Positions 34,253 through 45,311 of a DNA stretch of 64,000 nt are shown in pieces; position 1 is the stretch's first letter, and each line of letters starts with the position of its first letter. This DNA is from Sphingopyxis sp. LC363 (lineage in GTDB: Bacteria; Pseudomonadota; Alphaproteobacteria; Sphingomonadales; Sphingomonadaceae). A program made the translations under genes and the position numbers. A model generated the notes under the pieces. That model saw nothing but the letters and a program-made list of their open reading frames with translations. It had not been told where the DNA came from and ran no database searches. The stretch lies in assembly GCF_000756385.1 (NCBI RefSeq), contig NZ_JNFC01000008.1:1-64000 (forward strand), in the 5' to 3' direction.

Positions 34253-35776
34253 ATGGAAAAGCCGGCACAGGGCTTTCGCGGCCTGTGGAACATCAGCTTC
34301 GGCTTTCTGGGAATCCAGATCGGCTTCGCGCTGCAGAATGCCAATATGAGCCGCATCTTCCAGACGCTCGGCGCCGAACTCGAATCGCTGCCCGCGCTCT
34401 GGATCGCCGCGCCGCTCACCGGCCTGCTCGTCCAGCCGGTCATCGGCCATATGTCCGACCGCACCTGGCTCGGGCGCCTCGGGCGGCGGCGTCCCTATTT
34501 TCTCGCCGGCGCGATCCTCGCCGCGCTCGCCTTGCTGATCATGCCCGAATCCTCGGTGCTCTGGTTCTCGGTGCTGATGCTCTGGATTCTCGACGCGTCG
34601 ATCAACGTCTCGATGGAGCCGTTTCGCGCCTTCGTCGGCGACATGCTGCGCCGCGACCAACACAGCATCGGCTATGCGGTGCAGACCTTCTTCATTGGCG
34701 TCGGCGCGGTCGCGGGATCGGCCTTCCCCTGGCTGCTCGACCATCTCGGCGTCGCCAACACGGCGGCGCCGGGCGAGATCCCCGACACCGTGCGCTACAG
34801 CTTCTGGGCGGGCGGCCTCGTCTTCTTCCTCTCGGTGCTGTGGACCGTGCTCACGACGCGCGAATATTCGCCCGAAGAAATGGCGGCCTTTGCCGGGAGC
34901 GATGCCGTTGCCGACAACCCCGCCACCCACCGCCTGCTCGCCGCGCGCAGCTTTACGGGCAGCGCCATCTGGGCTGGCGCCGGCCTTGCCATCGCCTTCC
35001 TCGTCGCCGAGTTCGGGCTCGAAAAGGAGATGTATCTGCTCGCCGCGCTCGTCGCGGGCTATGGCCTCGCCAGCGCGGCCGCGATCGCGCTCGCCCGCGC
35101 GGGACGCAGCAACAATATGCTCGCGCATATCGTCGGCGACTTCGCGGGCATGCCGCCGGTGATGAAGAAGCTCGCGCTCGTCCAGTTCTTCAGCTGGTCG
35201 GCGCTGTTCATCATGTGGATCAACACCACCCCCGTCGTCGCGCAATATATGTTCGGCAGCAGCGATCCCGCATCGCCTGCCTATCAGGCGGGGGGAAATT
35301 GGGTCGGCGTCCTGTTCGCGACCTATAATGCCGTCGCGGCGATCGCCGCGCTGACCCTGCTGCCATGGTTGTCGCGGCGCGTCGGGCAGGCGCGCACGCA
35401 CATGATCTGCCTGCTCGTCGGTGCTGCCGGGTTCGTAAGCTTCCTCTTCCTGCGCGATCCGCAGGCCCTGCTCGTCGCCGAGGTGGCGATCGGCATCGCA
35501 TGGGCCTCGATCCTCGCCATGCCTTATGCGATCCTCGCATCCAACCTGCCGCAGGCAAAGCTCGGCATCTATATGGGGCTGTTCAATATATTCGTCGTCA
35601 TACCCCAGCTTCTGGTCGCCACAGTCATGGGTCAGGTGATGAAGGCGCTGTTCCCCGGCGAGCCGGTTTATACGATGGGCTTCGCGGCGGCCGCGTGGGC
35701 GATCGCCGCGATCGCGATGCTGCGCATCGTCCCGATGGTTCCGCATGGCCGGGGCGGCGTCACGGACCCGCGTTGA
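34253..35776 (+). CDS. MFS sugar transporter (GPH/SLC45-like)
   Basis: 507 aa, about 12 membrane segments, inner membrane. The early QPVIGHMSDRTWLGRLGRRRPYF is the MFS loop 2-3 motif of the sugar:cation symporter/SLC45-like group. The large middle loop (about 200-230) contains REYSPEEMAAF. GGGGAGAGAGAT precedes the ATG at 34253. The 3' end overlaps the convergent hutC gene by 17 bp. It would carry maltose or maltodextrins from the periplasm into the cell, the role of MalY in the comparable Caulobacter locus. Confidence 0.85.
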   Translation: MEKPAQGFRGLWNISFGFLGIQIGFALQNANMSRIFQTLGAELESLPALWIAAPLTGLLVQPVIGHMSDRTWLGRLGRRRPYFLAGAILAALALLIMPESSVLWFSVLMLWILDASINVSMEPFRAFVGDMLRRDQHSIGYAVQTFFIGVGAVAGSAFPWLLDHLGVANTAAPGEIPDTVRYSFWAGGLVFFLSVLWTVLTTREYSPEEMAAFAGSDAVADNPATHRLLAARSFTGSAIWAGAGLAIAFLVAEFGLEKEMYLLAALVAGYGLASAAAIALARAGRSNNMLAHIVGDFAGMPPVMKKLALVQFFSWSALFIMWINTTPVVAQYMFGSSDPASPAYQAGGNWVGVLFATYNAVAAIAALTLLPWLSRRVGQARTHMICLLVGAAGFVSFLFLRDPQALLVAEVAIGIAWASILAMPYAILASNLPQAKLGIYMGLFNIFVVIPQLLVATVMGQVMKALFPGEPVYTMGFAAAAWAIAAIAMLRIVPMVPHGRGGVTDPR

Positions 35777-36440
35777 ATTCGGCAACCAGATCGAAGCGAT
35801 CACCGCGGAACAATTGCCGGACGTGCGTGACGACGCGGCCCGCGCGCCACGTCGTGCGGTCGAGTTCGAGGCACGCCGCGCCGGCCCCGATTCCCAGAAG
35901 CGCCGCTTCCTTGCGCGCCGGGTTCACCGCGCGAATGACGTGGCGCGCCTGCGTCCAGGGGATATGACCGAGCAACCATGTGCCGGGTGCTTCGGCCGCA
36001 AAATCGGCGCCCGCAGCGGCGGGAACCTCGTCGAGCGCGATGAAGCGGCGCTCGAGCGCAAAGGGCTCGTCCGCCGCCATATGAATACCCGCAATGCGGA
36101 GCGCCGGCCCGGCGCAAAGCTCGTCCCCCGCGGCTTCGTGGGTCGCTGAGGTCAGCGCCCAGCGATAGGCGTCGCCGCGCGCCGCGATCAGTTCGGCAAG
36201 GTCGGGCACCGTCATCACCGCCGAATGAACCGGCGGATGCGCGACGAACGTCCCCGCCTTGCGGCGGCGTTCTACCAGACCCGATGCCGCGAGTTCCGCC
36301 AGCGCCTTGCTCACCGTCGCGCGCGCGCATTCATATCGCGCGGCGAGTTCCTGTTCGGTGGGCACGCGGTCGCCGGGACGCCATTCGCCCGAGCGGATCG
36401 CAGCGGCGATCTCGTCGCGGATGCGGCGCGCGGGATTCAC
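35760..36440 (-). CDS. hutC: Histidine utilization repressor HutC (GntR family)
   Basis: 226 aa. GntR-type winged HTH (PARRIRDEIAAAIRSGEW, VPTEQELAARYECARATVSKAL) followed by a UTRA effector domain (ALERRFIALDEVPA, FRGDRFDLVAEF). Known HutC proteins repress hut genes and are released by urocanate. The best start is GTG at 36438-36440, which shares bases with the hutF stop (GTGA overlap), so it is translated with hutF. The palindrome at 37800-37817 is its likely target. Confidence 0.88.
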   Translation of the reverse strand: MNPARRIRDEIAAAIRSGEWRPGDRVPTEQELAARYECARATVSKALAELAASGLVERRRKAGTFVAHPPVHSAVMTVPDLAELIAARGDAYRWALTSATHEAAGDELCAGPALRIAGIHMAADEPFALERRFIALDEVPAAAGADFAAEAPGTWLLGHIPWTQARHVIRAVNPARKEAALLGIGAGAACLELDRTTWRAGRVVTHVRQLFRGDRFDLVAEFNAGP

Positions 36441-37789
36441 GCGAGCAGCCGTGCGAGGCAGGCGCGATAGGCGGTTCCGATCGCCTCGGCATCCAGATGG
36501 CGCCCCTTTGCAACGCGCTTTACGCCCGCGCGCCACACGCTGTCGATCGCGCCCGCGCGAGCGGCGAAAATCCAGCGGTCGAGCAGCGTCGCATCGTCGT
36601 TGCCAGCGAAGGAGGGATGCTCCAAGTCGAGCGAGACGATGTCCGCGGCATGGCCGGCGGCGAGCCCCGCGGGCACGCCGAGCGCCTGCGCTCCGCCCGC
36701 GACGGCCCGCGCAAAGAGGTTGGCGCCGACGAAGGGCGCTTCCTCGCTCGCCAGCAAGGCGCGGGCGCGCTCCGCGAGACGCTGCGAATATTCGAGCGCG
36801 CGAAGCTCCTGCGCCGCATCGACGAGGATATTGCTGTCGGTGCCGACCCCGAAGCGCCCGCCCGCGCCCAGATAATCGGTCGCCGGAAAGATGCCGTCAC
36901 CGAGATTGGCTTCGGTGACCGGGCAGAGCCCGGCGACCGCGCCGCTTGCAGCGAGGCGCGCGACCTCGTGCGCCGCAAGGTGGGTGGAGTGGATGAGGCA
37001 CCAGCGTTCGTCGACACCGGCGTTGTCGAGCAGCCATTCGACCGGCCGTGCGCCGCTCCACGCGACGCAATCGGCGACCTCCTTCACCTGTTCGGCGGCA
37101 TGGATATGCACCGGCCCGGCCGGTGACATTTCGAGCAGCGCGCGGAGCTCTTCGGGCGTCACGGCGCGAAGCGAGTGCGGCGCGACGCCGATATTGGCGT
37201 CGTCCGCGAGCTTGCCTCGCGCCGCGTCGAGCAGCGCGGCGAAGCCGTCGATGTCATTGAGGAAACGCCGCTGCCCCGCGCTAGGCGGCACAGCGCCGAA
37301 ATTGCCGTGCGCGTAGAAAACGGGAAGCAGCGTCAGCCCGATCCCCGTCGCCGCGCTCGCCGCTGCGATCGCGCCCGCCATCTCGGCGGAGTCGGCATAG
37401 GCCGCGCCCGCCGGATCGTGATGGAGATAATGAAACTCGCCGACGCGCGTGAAGCCGGTCTCGAGCATCTCGGCATAGGCCTGCGCGGTGATCGCCGCGA
37501 CATCCTCGGGCGTCAGCCGGTCGAGGAAGCGGTACATGATTTCGCGCCAGCTCCAGAAATTGTCGTCGGGGCGGCTGCGGCGTTCGGACAATCCCGCCAT
37601 GCCGCGCTGGAAGCCGTGGCTGTGGACGTTGCAGAGGCCGGGCAGGCCGGCGCGATGCCGTTCGTCGGCGCCGTCCGCTGCAACGCTCGTTTCGACCGAA
37701 GCGATCCGCCCGTCCGCGATACGCAGCCGCACGTCCTTTTCCCAGCGGTTGCCGATCCATGCACGTTCGAACCAGAGCGAAACCATCAT
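36437..37789 (-). CDS. hutF: Formimidoylglutamate deiminase
   Basis: 450 aa, cytoplasmic amidohydrolase. [16 protein letters not shown] supplies the metal His pair; further metal/catalytic positions are in [17 protein letters not shown] and GTDSNI. It converts N-formimino-L-glutamate to N-formyl-L-glutamate and ammonia; hutG downstream of hutH then gives glutamate and formate, so the five-step pathway is complete. GAGGAC precedes ATG 37789 (alternative 37786). First gene of hutF-hutC, divergent from hutI. Confidence 0.92.
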   Translation of the reverse strand: MMVSLWFERAWIGNRWEKDVRLRIADGRIASVETSVAADGADERHRAGLPGLCNVHSHGFQRGMAGLSERRSRPDDNFWSWREIMYRFLDRLTPEDVAAITAQAYAEMLETGFTRVGEFHYLHHDPAGAAYADSAEMAGAIAAASAATGIGLTLLPVFYAHGNFGAVPPSAGQRRFLNDIDGFAALLDAARGKLADDANIGVAPHSLRAVTPEELRALLEMSPAGPVHIHAAEQVKEVADCVAWSGARPVEWLLDNAGVDERWCLIHSTHLAAHEVARLAASGAVAGLCPVTEANLGDGIFPATDYLGAGGRFGVGTDSNILVDAAQELRALEYSQRLAERARALLASEEAPFVGANLFARAVAGGAQALGVPAGLAAGHAADIVSLDLEHPSFAGNDDATLLDRWIFAARAGAIDSVWRAGVKRVAKGRHLDAEAIGTAYRACLARLLA

Positions 37790-37799
37790 CCGTCCTCAT

Positions 37800-37817
37800 A
37801 TTATGTCTAGACATAAT
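37800..37817. promoter_or_regulatory. HutC operator candidate between hutF and hutI
   Basis: ATTATGTCTAGACATAAT is a perfect 18-bp palindrome. Its core TGTCTAGACA fits the GntR/HutC-subfamily pattern GTnTAnAC. It lies between the divergent hutF and hutI starts, where a bound repressor could block both promoters. Confidence 0.8.
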
Positions 37818-37842
37818 GGCGCATAAGAACGATGCTGTCCAG

Positions 37843-39027
37843 ATGGAGCAGCTTTGGACGAACGCCCGACTCGCAACGATGGCCGATGACGCGCTCGGCC
37901 TGATCGACAATGGCGTGGTGGCAGCGAAGGATGGGCGCATCGCCTATGCGGGGCCGGCCGAAGGCGCGCCGGCAACCGCCGCGACGGTTACCGATTGCGA
38001 GGGCCGGCTGATCACGCCCGGGCTGATCGATTGCCACACCCACCTCGTCCACGGCGGCAATCGCGCGAACGAATGGGCGATGCGCCTCGAAGGGGCGACT
38101 TACGAAGAAATCGCGCGAGCGGGCGGCGGGATCGTCTCGACCATGCGCGCGACGCGTGCGGCGAGCGAAGCCGAGTTGATCCAAAGCGCCCTGCCCCGCC
38201 TCGACGCGCTGATCGCCGAGGGCGTGACGACGATCGAGATCAAGTCGGGCTATGGCCTGTCGACGGACGACGAGCTCAAGATGCTGCGCACTGCGCGTGC
38301 GCTTGGCGAGCGCCGAGCGATCCGCGTCGAACCCACTTTCCTCGGCGCACACGCCCTGCCCCCCGAATATAAGGGAGACAGCGACGCCTATATCGACCTC
38401 GTCGTGAACGAGATGATTCCCGCCGCCGCGCCGCTCGCAACCGCGGTCGACGCCTTTTGCGAGGGCATCGGCTTCTCCCCCGCGCAATGCGGGCGCGTGA
38501 TCGAGGCGGCGAAGGCGCACGGCCTTTCGGCCAAGCTCCACGCCGAACAATTGTCGGCGCTGCACGGCAGCGCGCTCGCCGCGCTGCACGGCGCGCTGTC
38601 GGCCGATCATCTCGAACATGCGACCGACGACGATGTCCGCGCGATGGCAGCGGCGGGCACCGTCGCGGTTCTCCTCCCCGGCGCCTACTATTTCATGCGC
38701 GAGACGAAGCTGCCGCCAGTCGACGCGATGCGCCGCCACGGCACGCGCATTGCGCTTGCGACCGACAACAACCCCGGCACCTCGCCCACGACCTCGCTGC
38801 TGCTGATGCTCAACATGGGCGCCACCTTGTTCGGGCTAACCGTCGTCGAGGCATTGCGCGGCGTCACGGTCAACGCCGCCGCCGCGCTCGGGCTGGGCGC
38901 CGGGATCGGCACGCTCGAAGCCGGCAAGGCGTGCGACCTCGCGATCTGGGACGTCACTGAACCCGCCGAGCTTGTCTATCGCATCGGCTTCAACCCGCTT
39001 CACCAACGCATCAAGGACGGACAATGA
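37843..39027 (+). CDS. hutI: Imidazolonepropionase
   Basis: 394 aa from ATG 37843. [14 protein letters not shown] holds the metal His residues, LHAEQLS and SADHLEH follow, and [10 protein letters not shown] carries the late Asp. It opens imidazolone propionate to formiminoglutamate. The N-terminus [13 protein letters not shown] is the usual family start. An ATG at 37816 is in frame but overlaps the HutC palindrome, and neither start has a strong SD. The stop overlaps hutH (ATGA). Confidence 0.92.
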   Translation: MEQLWTNARLATMADDALGLIDNGVVAAKDGRIAYAGPAEGAPATAATVTDCEGRLITPGLIDCHTHLVHGGNRANEWAMRLEGATYEEIARAGGGIVSTMRATRAASEAELIQSALPRLDALIAEGVTTIEIKSGYGLSTDDELKMLRTARALGERRAIRVEPTFLGAHALPPEYKGDSDAYIDLVVNEMIPAAAPLATAVDAFCEGIGFSPAQCGRVIEAAKAHGLSAKLHAEQLSALHGSALAALHGALSADHLEHATDDDVRAMAAAGTVAVLLPGAYYFMRETKLPPVDAMRRHGTRIALATDNNPGTSPTTSLLLMLNMGATLFGLTVVEALRGVTVNAAAALGLGAGIGTLEAGKACDLAIWDVTEPAELVYRIGFNPLHQRIKDGQ

Positions 39028-40544
39028 TCATCGAGCCCGGAAATATTTCGCTCGCCGACTGGCGCGAAATCTATGAGGGCGCGAGCGCCGAACTCAGCGA
39101 CGCCGCATGGGATGCGATTGATGCGAGCGCCGCCGCGGTCGCGCGGATCGTCGCAAAGGGCGCGCCCGTCTATGGCATCAACACCGGCTTCGGAAAGCTC
39201 GCGAGCGTGCGCATCGCCAACGACGATCTGGCGACGCTTCAGCGCAATATCGTGCTCAGCCATGCCGCGGGCACCGGCGCACCCTCGCCGACGAAGATCG
39301 TCCGCCTGATGATGGCACTCAAGCTCGCGAGCTTCGGCATGGGTGCTTCGGGCGTCCAGCGCGAAACGGTCGCGATGATCGAGGCGATGCTGGCGAAGGG
39401 GCTCACCCCGGTCGTCCCTTCGCAGGGCTCGGTCGGCGCGAGCGGCGACCTCGCGCCGCTGTCGCATATGGCCGCGGCGATGATCGGCGTCGGCGCGATC
39501 GAGGTGGGCGGCCAGACGCTGCCCGCCGCCGACGCGCTGAAGCAGGCGGGTCTCGCGCCGCTCGACCTGGGCCCAAAGGAAGGTCTCGCCCTCCTCAACG
39601 GCACCCAATTCTCGACCGCCAATGCGCTGGCGGGTCTCTTCCGTGCCGAAACCGTCTTCCGCTCGGCGCTGATCACCGGCGCGCTCTCGACCGAAGCGGC
39701 CAAAGGCTCCGACGCGCCCTTCGACGCACGCATCCACGCGCTGCGCGGCCATGCTGGACAACGCGAGGTCGGCGATGCGCTGCGCGGCCTGATGGCGGGG
39801 TCGGCGATCCGCGCTTCGCACGCGGTCGACGATCCGCGCGTGCAGGACCCTTATTGCCTCCGCTGCCAGCCCCAGGTGATGGGCGCCGCGCTCGATCTGC
39901 TAAGACAAGCCGGGACGACGCTCGGCATCGAGGCGAACGGCGTTTCGGACAATCCGCTGATCTTCGCCGATACCGATGAGGCATTGTCGGGGGGCAATTT
40001 CCACGCCGAGCCCGTCGCCTTCGCCGCCGACATGATTGCGATGGCGCTGTGCGAGATCGGTTCGATTTCGGAGCGCCGCATCGCGATGCTCGTCGACCCC
40101 GCGCTCTCGGGCCTGCCCGCCTTCCTCACCCCGCGTCCCGGCCTCAACTCGGGCTTCATGATCCCGCAGGTCACCGCGGCAGCGCTCGTCAGCGAGAACA
40201 AGCAGCGTGCCTATCCGGCTAGCGTCGATTCGATCCCGACCTCGGCCAATCAGGAGGATCATGTCTCGATGGCCGCGCACGGCGCGCGCCGCCTGCTCGA
40301 CATGGCCGACAACGCCAGCGCGGTGATCGGCATCGAACTGCTCGCGGCGTGCCAGGGCATCGATTTCCACGCGCCGCTGAAATCGAGCGACGCGCTCGAA
40401 GCCGCACACAAGCATCTCCGCGCGAATGTGCCGACGCTCGAAGACGACCGGCATTTCCACCCCGATATGGAGGCCGCGACCGCGCTGATCCGCTCAGGCA
40501 GCCTCGTCGCCGCGGTTCCCGCCAGTCTGCCGGGTCTCGGCTGA
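39024..40544 (+). CDS. hutH: Histidine ammonia-lyase
   Basis: 506 aa, normal length. The Ala-Ser-Gly triad that cyclises to the MIO prosthetic group is at 139-141 ([13 protein letters not shown]). [10 protein letters not shown] (Tyr50 onward) and later NQEDHVSMA are active-site segments. It converts L-histidine to urocanate and ammonia, the first step of the pathway. Starts within the hutI stop, ends within the hutG start. Confidence 0.95.
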   Translation: MIIEPGNISLADWREIYEGASAELSDAAWDAIDASAAAVARIVAKGAPVYGINTGFGKLASVRIANDDLATLQRNIVLSHAAGTGAPSPTKIVRLMMALKLASFGMGASGVQRETVAMIEAMLAKGLTPVVPSQGSVGASGDLAPLSHMAAAMIGVGAIEVGGQTLPAADALKQAGLAPLDLGPKEGLALLNGTQFSTANALAGLFRAETVFRSALITGALSTEAAKGSDAPFDARIHALRGHAGQREVGDALRGLMAGSAIRASHAVDDPRVQDPYCLRCQPQVMGAALDLLRQAGTTLGIEANGVSDNPLIFADTDEALSGGNFHAEPVAFAADMIAMALCEIGSISERRIAMLVDPALSGLPAFLTPRPGLNSGFMIPQVTAAALVSENKQRAYPASVDSIPTSANQEDHVSMAAHGARRLLDMADNASAVIGIELLAACQGIDFHAPLKSSDALEAAHKHLRANVPTLEDDRHFHPDMEAATALIRSGSLVAAVPASLPGLG

Positions 40545-41347
40545 TGGACTGGCTGCGCGTCCATCGCGGCGACGCGCCGCTCGTCATCGCCTTCCCGCAC
40601 GGCGGCACCGATCTTGCTGGGCTCGACGCGCAGTTTGTTTCGCCCTGGCACGCGCAGATCGACACCGACTGGTGGATCGCCGAGCTTTACGCCTTCGCCG
40701 CCGATCTCGGCGCGACTTTGGTCGCGACCGACATTTCGCGCAGCGTGATCGACATGAATCGCGATCCGTCGGGCGCGTCACTCTACCCGGGGCAGGCGAC
40801 GACCGAACTCTGCCCGACGACGACCTTCGACGGCGAGCCGCTCTATCGTTTCGACCAGCCCGACGAGGCGTCGATCACCCAGCGGCTCAACCTTTACCAC
40901 CGTCCCTATCACGACACGCTGACCGCCGAACTCGACCGTCTGAAAGCCGCGCACGGCAAGGTCGTCCTCTATGACGCCCACTCGATCCGCAGCCATGTCC
41001 CGCGCCTGTTCGACGGCGAACTGCCGCAGTTCAATATCGGCACCAACGGCGGCGCGACCTCCGCCCCCGAGCTCGAAACGATCGTCGCGAACATTTGCGC
41101 CGCGAGTGGCCATGGTCATGTCGTCAACGGCCGCTTCAAGGGCGGCTGGACGACGCGCCACTATGGCCGCCCCGAAAGCGGCATCCATGCGATCCAGATG
41201 GAGCTGGCGCAGCGCGGCTATATGGCCGAGCCCGATACGATCACGCACGTCAACTGGCCCAGCCCCCTCGACCCCAATCCCGCGATCCGGCCCGTGCTCG
41301 AACAGGTCATCGCTGCGACACTCGATTTTGCGAAAGGACATTCATGA
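40544..41347 (+). CDS. hutG: N-formylglutamate deformylase
   Basis: 267 aa. [27 protein letters not shown] and [14 protein letters not shown] match the HutG N-formylglutamate amidohydrolase family. It releases formate and L-glutamate as the last step after HutF. TGATG overlap with hutH and ATGA overlap with hutU show tight coupling. Confidence 0.92.
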   Translation: MDWLRVHRGDAPLVIAFPHGGTDLAGLDAQFVSPWHAQIDTDWWIAELYAFAADLGATLVATDISRSVIDMNRDPSGASLYPGQATTELCPTTTFDGEPLYRFDQPDEASITQRLNLYHRPYHDTLTAELDRLKAAHGKVVLYDAHSIRSHVPRLFDGELPQFNIGTNGGATSAPELETIVANICAASGHGHVVNGRFKGGWTTRHYGRPESGIHAIQMELAQRGYMAEPDTITHVNWPSPLDPNPAIRPVLEQVIAATLDFAKGHS

Positions 41348-43008
41348 CCACCCGTCTCGACAACAGCCGCGTGATTCGCCCGGCGACCGGCCCCGAGATC
41401 AGCGCGAAAAGCTGGCTCACCGAAGCGCCGATGCGGATGCTGATGAACAATCTGCACCCCGACGTCGCCGAAGCGCCGCACGAGCTCGTCGTCTATGGCG
41501 GCATCGGCCGCGCTGCGCGCGACTGGCAGAGCTATGACAAGATCGTCGAGACGCTGAAGCGGCTCGAAGGCGACGAAACTCTGCTCATCCAGTCGGGCAA
41601 ACCCGTCGGCGTCTTCCAGACCCACGAGAATGCGCCGCGCGTGCTGCTCGCAAATTCGAACCTCGTCCCCGAATGGGCGAATTGGGAGCATTTCCACGAG
41701 CTCGATAAAAAGGGCCTGATGATGTACGGCCAGATGACGGCCGGAAGCTGGATCTATATCGGCAGCCAGGGCATTGTTCAGGGCACCTACGAAACCTTCG
41801 TCGAAATGGGGCGCCAGCATTATGGCGGCAGTCTTGCGGGCCGCTGGCTGCTTACCGCCGGTCTCGGCGGCATGGGCGGCGCGCAGCCGCTCGCGGCGGT
41901 GATGGCGGGCGCAAGCTGCCTCGCGATCGAATGCCAGCCGAGCCGGATCGAGATGCGGTTGCGCACCGGCTACCTCGACAAGCAGGCCTCGTCCATCGAC
42001 GAAGCCATTGCGATGATCGAGGCGAGCCATGCCGAGGGCAAGCCGGTATCGGTCGGCCTGCTCGGCAACGCCGCCGAAGTGCTGCCCGAGATGGTCCGCC
42101 GCGGCATCCGTCCCGACCTGCTCACCGACCAGACCTCGGCGCACGATCCGGTGAACGGCTATCTCCCCGCCGGCTGGAGCCTCGACGAGTGGTTTTCGAA
42201 GCGCGAGAGCGATCCGGCGGCGGTAGCAAAAGCCGCGAAGGCGTCGATGGCAGTGCATGTGCAGGCGATGCTCGACCTGCAGGCCGCGGGCGTGCCGACG
42301 ACCGACTATGGCAACAACATCCGTCAGATGGCGAAGGATGAAGGCGTCGAAAATGCTTTCGACTTTCCGGGTTTCGTCCCCGCCTATGTCCGCCCGCTCT
42401 TTTGCCGCGGCATCGGACCGTTCCGCTGGGCGGCGCTGTCGGGCGATCCCGAGGATATCTACAAGACCGACGCCAAGGTGAAGGAGCTGCTGCCCGACAA
42501 TGCACATCTCCACAACTGGCTCGACATGGCGCGCGAGAAGATCCGGTTTCAGGGCCTGCCTGCGCGCATCTGCTGGGTCGGGCTCGGCGACCGCCACCGG
42601 CTCGGCCTCGCGTTCAACGAGATGGTGGCGTCGGGCGAACTCAAGGCACCCGTGGTGATCGGCCGCGACCATCTCGATTCGGGCTCGGTCGCCTCGCCCA
42701 ACCGCGAGACCGAAGCCATGCGCGACGGCAGCGATGCCGTCAGCGACTGGCCACTGCTCAATGCGCTGCTCAATACGGCATCGGGCGCGACCTGGGTGTC
42801 GCTCCACCACGGCGGCGGGGTCGGCATGGGCTATTCGCAGCATAGCGGCATGGTGATCGTCGCCGACGGCACCCCCGAGGCAGCGAAGCGGCTCGAACGC
42901 GTGCTGTGGAACGACCCCGGCACCGGCGTGATGCGCCACGCCGACGCGGGCTATGATATCGCGATCGAGTGCGCGCGTGAGAAGGGCCTCGACCTGCCGA
43001 GCATTTGA
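41344..43008 (+). CDS. hutU: Urocanate hydratase
   Basis: 554 aa, normal length. The NAD-binding urocanase core includes [19 protein letters not shown] and [11 protein letters not shown], and the C-terminal part has [19 protein letters not shown]. It converts urocanate to imidazolone propionate using tightly bound NAD+. Last gene of hutIHGU; a hairpin repeat follows 25 bp after the stop and may end the transcript. Confidence 0.95.
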   Translation: MTTRLDNSRVIRPATGPEISAKSWLTEAPMRMLMNNLHPDVAEAPHELVVYGGIGRAARDWQSYDKIVETLKRLEGDETLLIQSGKPVGVFQTHENAPRVLLANSNLVPEWANWEHFHELDKKGLMMYGQMTAGSWIYIGSQGIVQGTYETFVEMGRQHYGGSLAGRWLLTAGLGGMGGAQPLAAVMAGASCLAIECQPSRIEMRLRTGYLDKQASSIDEAIAMIEASHAEGKPVSVGLLGNAAEVLPEMVRRGIRPDLLTDQTSAHDPVNGYLPAGWSLDEWFSKRESDPAAVAKAAKASMAVHVQAMLDLQAAGVPTTDYGNNIRQMAKDEGVENAFDFPGFVPAYVRPLFCRGIGPFRWAALSGDPEDIYKTDAKVKELLPDNAHLHNWLDMAREKIRFQGLPARICWVGLGDRHRLGLAFNEMVASGELKAPVVIGRDHLDSGSVASPNRETEAMRDGSDAVSDWPLLNALLNTASGATWVSLHHGGGVGMGYSQHSGMVIVADGTPEAAKRLERVLWNDPGTGVMRHADAGYDIAIECAREKGLDLPSI

Positions 43009-43032
43009 GGCGCGGTCATCTCTCTCTTCTTC

Positions 43033-43110
43033 CGTCATCCCAGCGAAGGCCGGGATCTTACCCTATCGGAAATTCGCACCGGCGAGATCCCGGCCTTCGC
43101 CGGGATGACG
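43033..43110. repeat. Intergenic inverted repeat (REP/MITE-like), copy B
   Basis: Same family as copy A at 22865. Arms CGTCATCCCAGCGAAGG and its near-perfect inverse ending CTTCGCCGGGATGACG surround a short centre. It lies between hutU and the acyl-CoA dehydrogenase. The arms match those of copy A while the centre differs, as expected for dispersed hairpin repeats. Confidence 0.8.
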
Positions 43111-43197
43111 ATCAAGTGCAGAGCGCCAATAGTGCTTGGCGGGTGATGCTTCGCATTCTAAGGCTCTCCCCTACGATCAGGGGAGAGCCGAACGCCG

Positions 43198-44361
43198 ATG
43201 TCCGAAGCCCAGTCGCAGAGCCACCCCGAAATCCGTGAGGCGGTGCGCCGCCTCTGTGCTGCGTTTCCCGGCGAATACTGGCAGAGGCTCGACCGCGACC
43301 GCATCTATCCGACCGAATTCGTGCGCACGCTGACCGAGGCGGGTTTTCTCTCGGTTCTGATTCCCGAAGACTATGGCGGATCGGGGCTCGGCCTCGGTGC
43401 CGCGACCGCGGTGCTCGAGGAAATCCACCGCTCGGGCTGCAACGGCGGCGCGTGCCACGCGCAGATGTACACCATGGGCACGCTGCTCAAGCACGGGTCG
43501 GAGGCGCAGAAGCGGGAATATCTGCCCGCGATCGCACGCGGCGCGCTCCGCCTCCAGGCCTTCGGTGTCACCGAGCCGACCGCGGGCACCGACACGACGC
43601 GCATCCGCACCTTCGCAAAGCGGGTCGGCGACAAATATATCGTCAACGGCCAGAAAATCTGGATCAGCCGCGCCGAACATTCAGATCTGATGGTCCTGCT
43701 CTGCCGCACCACCCCGCGCGAAGATTGTGCGAAACCGTCGGACGGGATGAGCGTGCTGCTCGTCGACATGCGCGAGGCGGTGGACAAGGGCCTGACGGTC
43801 CGTCCCGTCCGCACGATGCTCAACCATGCGACGACCGAGCTTTTCTTCGACGATCTCGAAGTCCCCGCCGCGAACCTGATCGGCGAAGAAGGCAAGGGCT
43901 TCCGCTACATATTGTCGGGCATGAATGCCGAGCGCATCCTGATCGCATCCGAATGTATCGGCGACGGCCGCTTCTTCGTCGACCGCGCGGCCGCCTATGC
44001 CAAGGACCGGTCGGTCTTCGGCCGCGCGATCGGCGAGAATCAGGGAGTCCAGTTTCCGATCGCGCGCGCCTGGGTCCAGATCGCCGCCGCCGCCGGAATG
44101 GTCGACAAGGCCGCGCAGATGTTCGACGCCGGCGCCGATTGCGGGACCGAAGCCAATATGGCGAAGATGCTCGCATCCGAAGCCAGCTGGTACGCCGCCG
44201 ACATGTGCGTCCAGACGCACGGCGGCTTCGGTTTCGCCGAGGAATATGACATCGAGCGCAAGTTTCGCGAAACGCGTCTCTATCAGGTCGCGCCGATCAG
44301 CACGAACCTGATCCTGAGCCATGTCGCGACCCACGCGCTTGGCTTGCCCAAAAGCTTTTGA
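43198..44361 (+). CDS. Acyl-CoA dehydrogenase
   Basis: 387 aa. ACAD fold: FLSVLIPEDYGGSGLGLG near the N-terminus, FGVTEPTAGTDTTRI (flavin/substrate loop), VNGQKIWIS, and C-terminal QTHGGFGFAEEYDIERKFRET. It oxidises an acyl-CoA to the enoyl-CoA with FAD. GGGGAG precedes the ATG. Only 3 bp separate it from the next gene, a MaoC-like hydratase, so the pair probably performs two successive steps on one short or branched acyl-CoA. Exact substrate not visible. Confidence 0.9.
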   Translation: MSEAQSQSHPEIREAVRRLCAAFPGEYWQRLDRDRIYPTEFVRTLTEAGFLSVLIPEDYGGSGLGLGAATAVLEEIHRSGCNGGACHAQMYTMGTLLKHGSEAQKREYLPAIARGALRLQAFGVTEPTAGTDTTRIRTFAKRVGDKYIVNGQKIWISRAEHSDLMVLLCRTTPREDCAKPSDGMSVLLVDMREAVDKGLTVRPVRTMLNHATTELFFDDLEVPAANLIGEEGKGFRYILSGMNAERILIASECIGDGRFFVDRAAAYAKDRSVFGRAIGENQGVQFPIARAWVQIAAAAGMVDKAAQMFDAGADCGTEANMAKMLASEASWYAADMCVQTHGGFGFAEEYDIERKFRETRLYQVAPISTNLILSHVATHALGLPKSF

Positions 44362-44364
44362 GCG

Positions 44365-45195
44365 ATGGACGATTTTTCCGCCTGGGTCGGCCGCAGCGAA
44401 ACGCGCGAGGATATCGCGACCCAAGCGCCGCTGCGGGGTCTCGCCGCCTTGCTCGACCATGACGCCGTGCCGGATATTCTCCCGCCGCTCGGTCACTGGC
44501 TCTATTTCCTTCCCGACGCCCGGCAGTCGGCGATCGGCGAGGACGGCCACCCGCGCCGCGACGGCGCGGGTCTGCTCCCGCCCGTCCCGCTTCCGCGCCG
44601 CATGTGGGCGGGAAGCCGCATCGAATTCCTCGCTCCGATCAAGGTCGGCGCCGCGCTGACCCGCGTCACCACGGTCGACGCGATCAAGCCCAAGCGCGGG
44701 GCGAGCGGCGATCTGCTCTTCGTCACCCTGCGCCACGACATCGCGGCCGGCGGCGTGCCCGCGATCCGCGAGGAACAGGATATCGTCTTTCGCGAACCCG
44801 CCCCGGCATCGCCCGCGCCGCAGGCACCGACCCCGGTCGCACCCGCCGAACCCGCCGACGTAGTCCGCAGCGTTTCGCCCGATCCGGTGCTGCTCTTCCG
44901 CTATTCGGCGCTGACCTTCAACGCGCACCGCATCCATTACGACCGCGATTATGCGCGGGACGTCGAAGGCTATGCCGGGCTGGTCGTCCACGGTCCGCTG
45001 ATTGCGACGCTGTTGATGGATCATGCGCTGCGTTCCGCGCCCGACCTCGCTCCCCGCCATTTCGCCTTCCGCGCCGAGGCGCCGCTGATCGACGGCGCGC
45101 CCTTCGACCTCTGCCTGACGCGCGACGACGACGGGGTCAGATTGTGGGCGCGCGATGCCGCCGGGCGCCCGGCGATGCGCGCGGGTCTCGCCTGA
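44365..45195 (+). CDS. FAS1-like/MaoC-type acyl-CoA hydratase (mesaconyl-C4-CoA hydratase-like)
   Basis: 276 aa, two hotdog domains. The N-terminal half (about 1-140, with MWAGSRIEFLAPIKVG) resembles the FAS1/HTD2-like dehydratase domain. The C-terminal half carries the hydratase active-site pattern FNAHRIHYDRDYAR and VHGPL. Family members hydrate mesaconyl-C4-CoA or related enoyl-CoAs. The preceding dehydrogenase would supply the enoyl-CoA. A Pro/Ala-rich linker (about 148-168) joins the halves. Confidence 0.82.
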   Translation: MDDFSAWVGRSETREDIATQAPLRGLAALLDHDAVPDILPPLGHWLYFLPDARQSAIGEDGHPRRDGAGLLPPVPLPRRMWAGSRIEFLAPIKVGAALTRVTTVDAIKPKRGASGDLLFVTLRHDIAAGGVPAIREEQDIVFREPAPASPAPQAPTPVAPAEPADVVRSVSPDPVLLFRYSALTFNAHRIHYDRDYARDVEGYAGLVVHGPLIATLLMDHALRSAPDLAPRHFAFRAEAPLIDGAPFDLCLTRDDDGVRLWARDAAGRPAMRAGLA

Positions 45196-45311
45196 AAACA
45201 GCGGATTCGGAGCGGGATCGAACGCGCGCAATTCCTCCTACTGTTATCATCTGGGTAATTCTTCACCTCCGACATTGCCAATTCGCAAAGCGGATGCGCC
45301 GGGCGGGGAGC

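Noticed and set aside
41218..43038. 606-codon minus-strand open frame over hutU
   Set aside because: Antisense to urocanate hydratase; no family signature.
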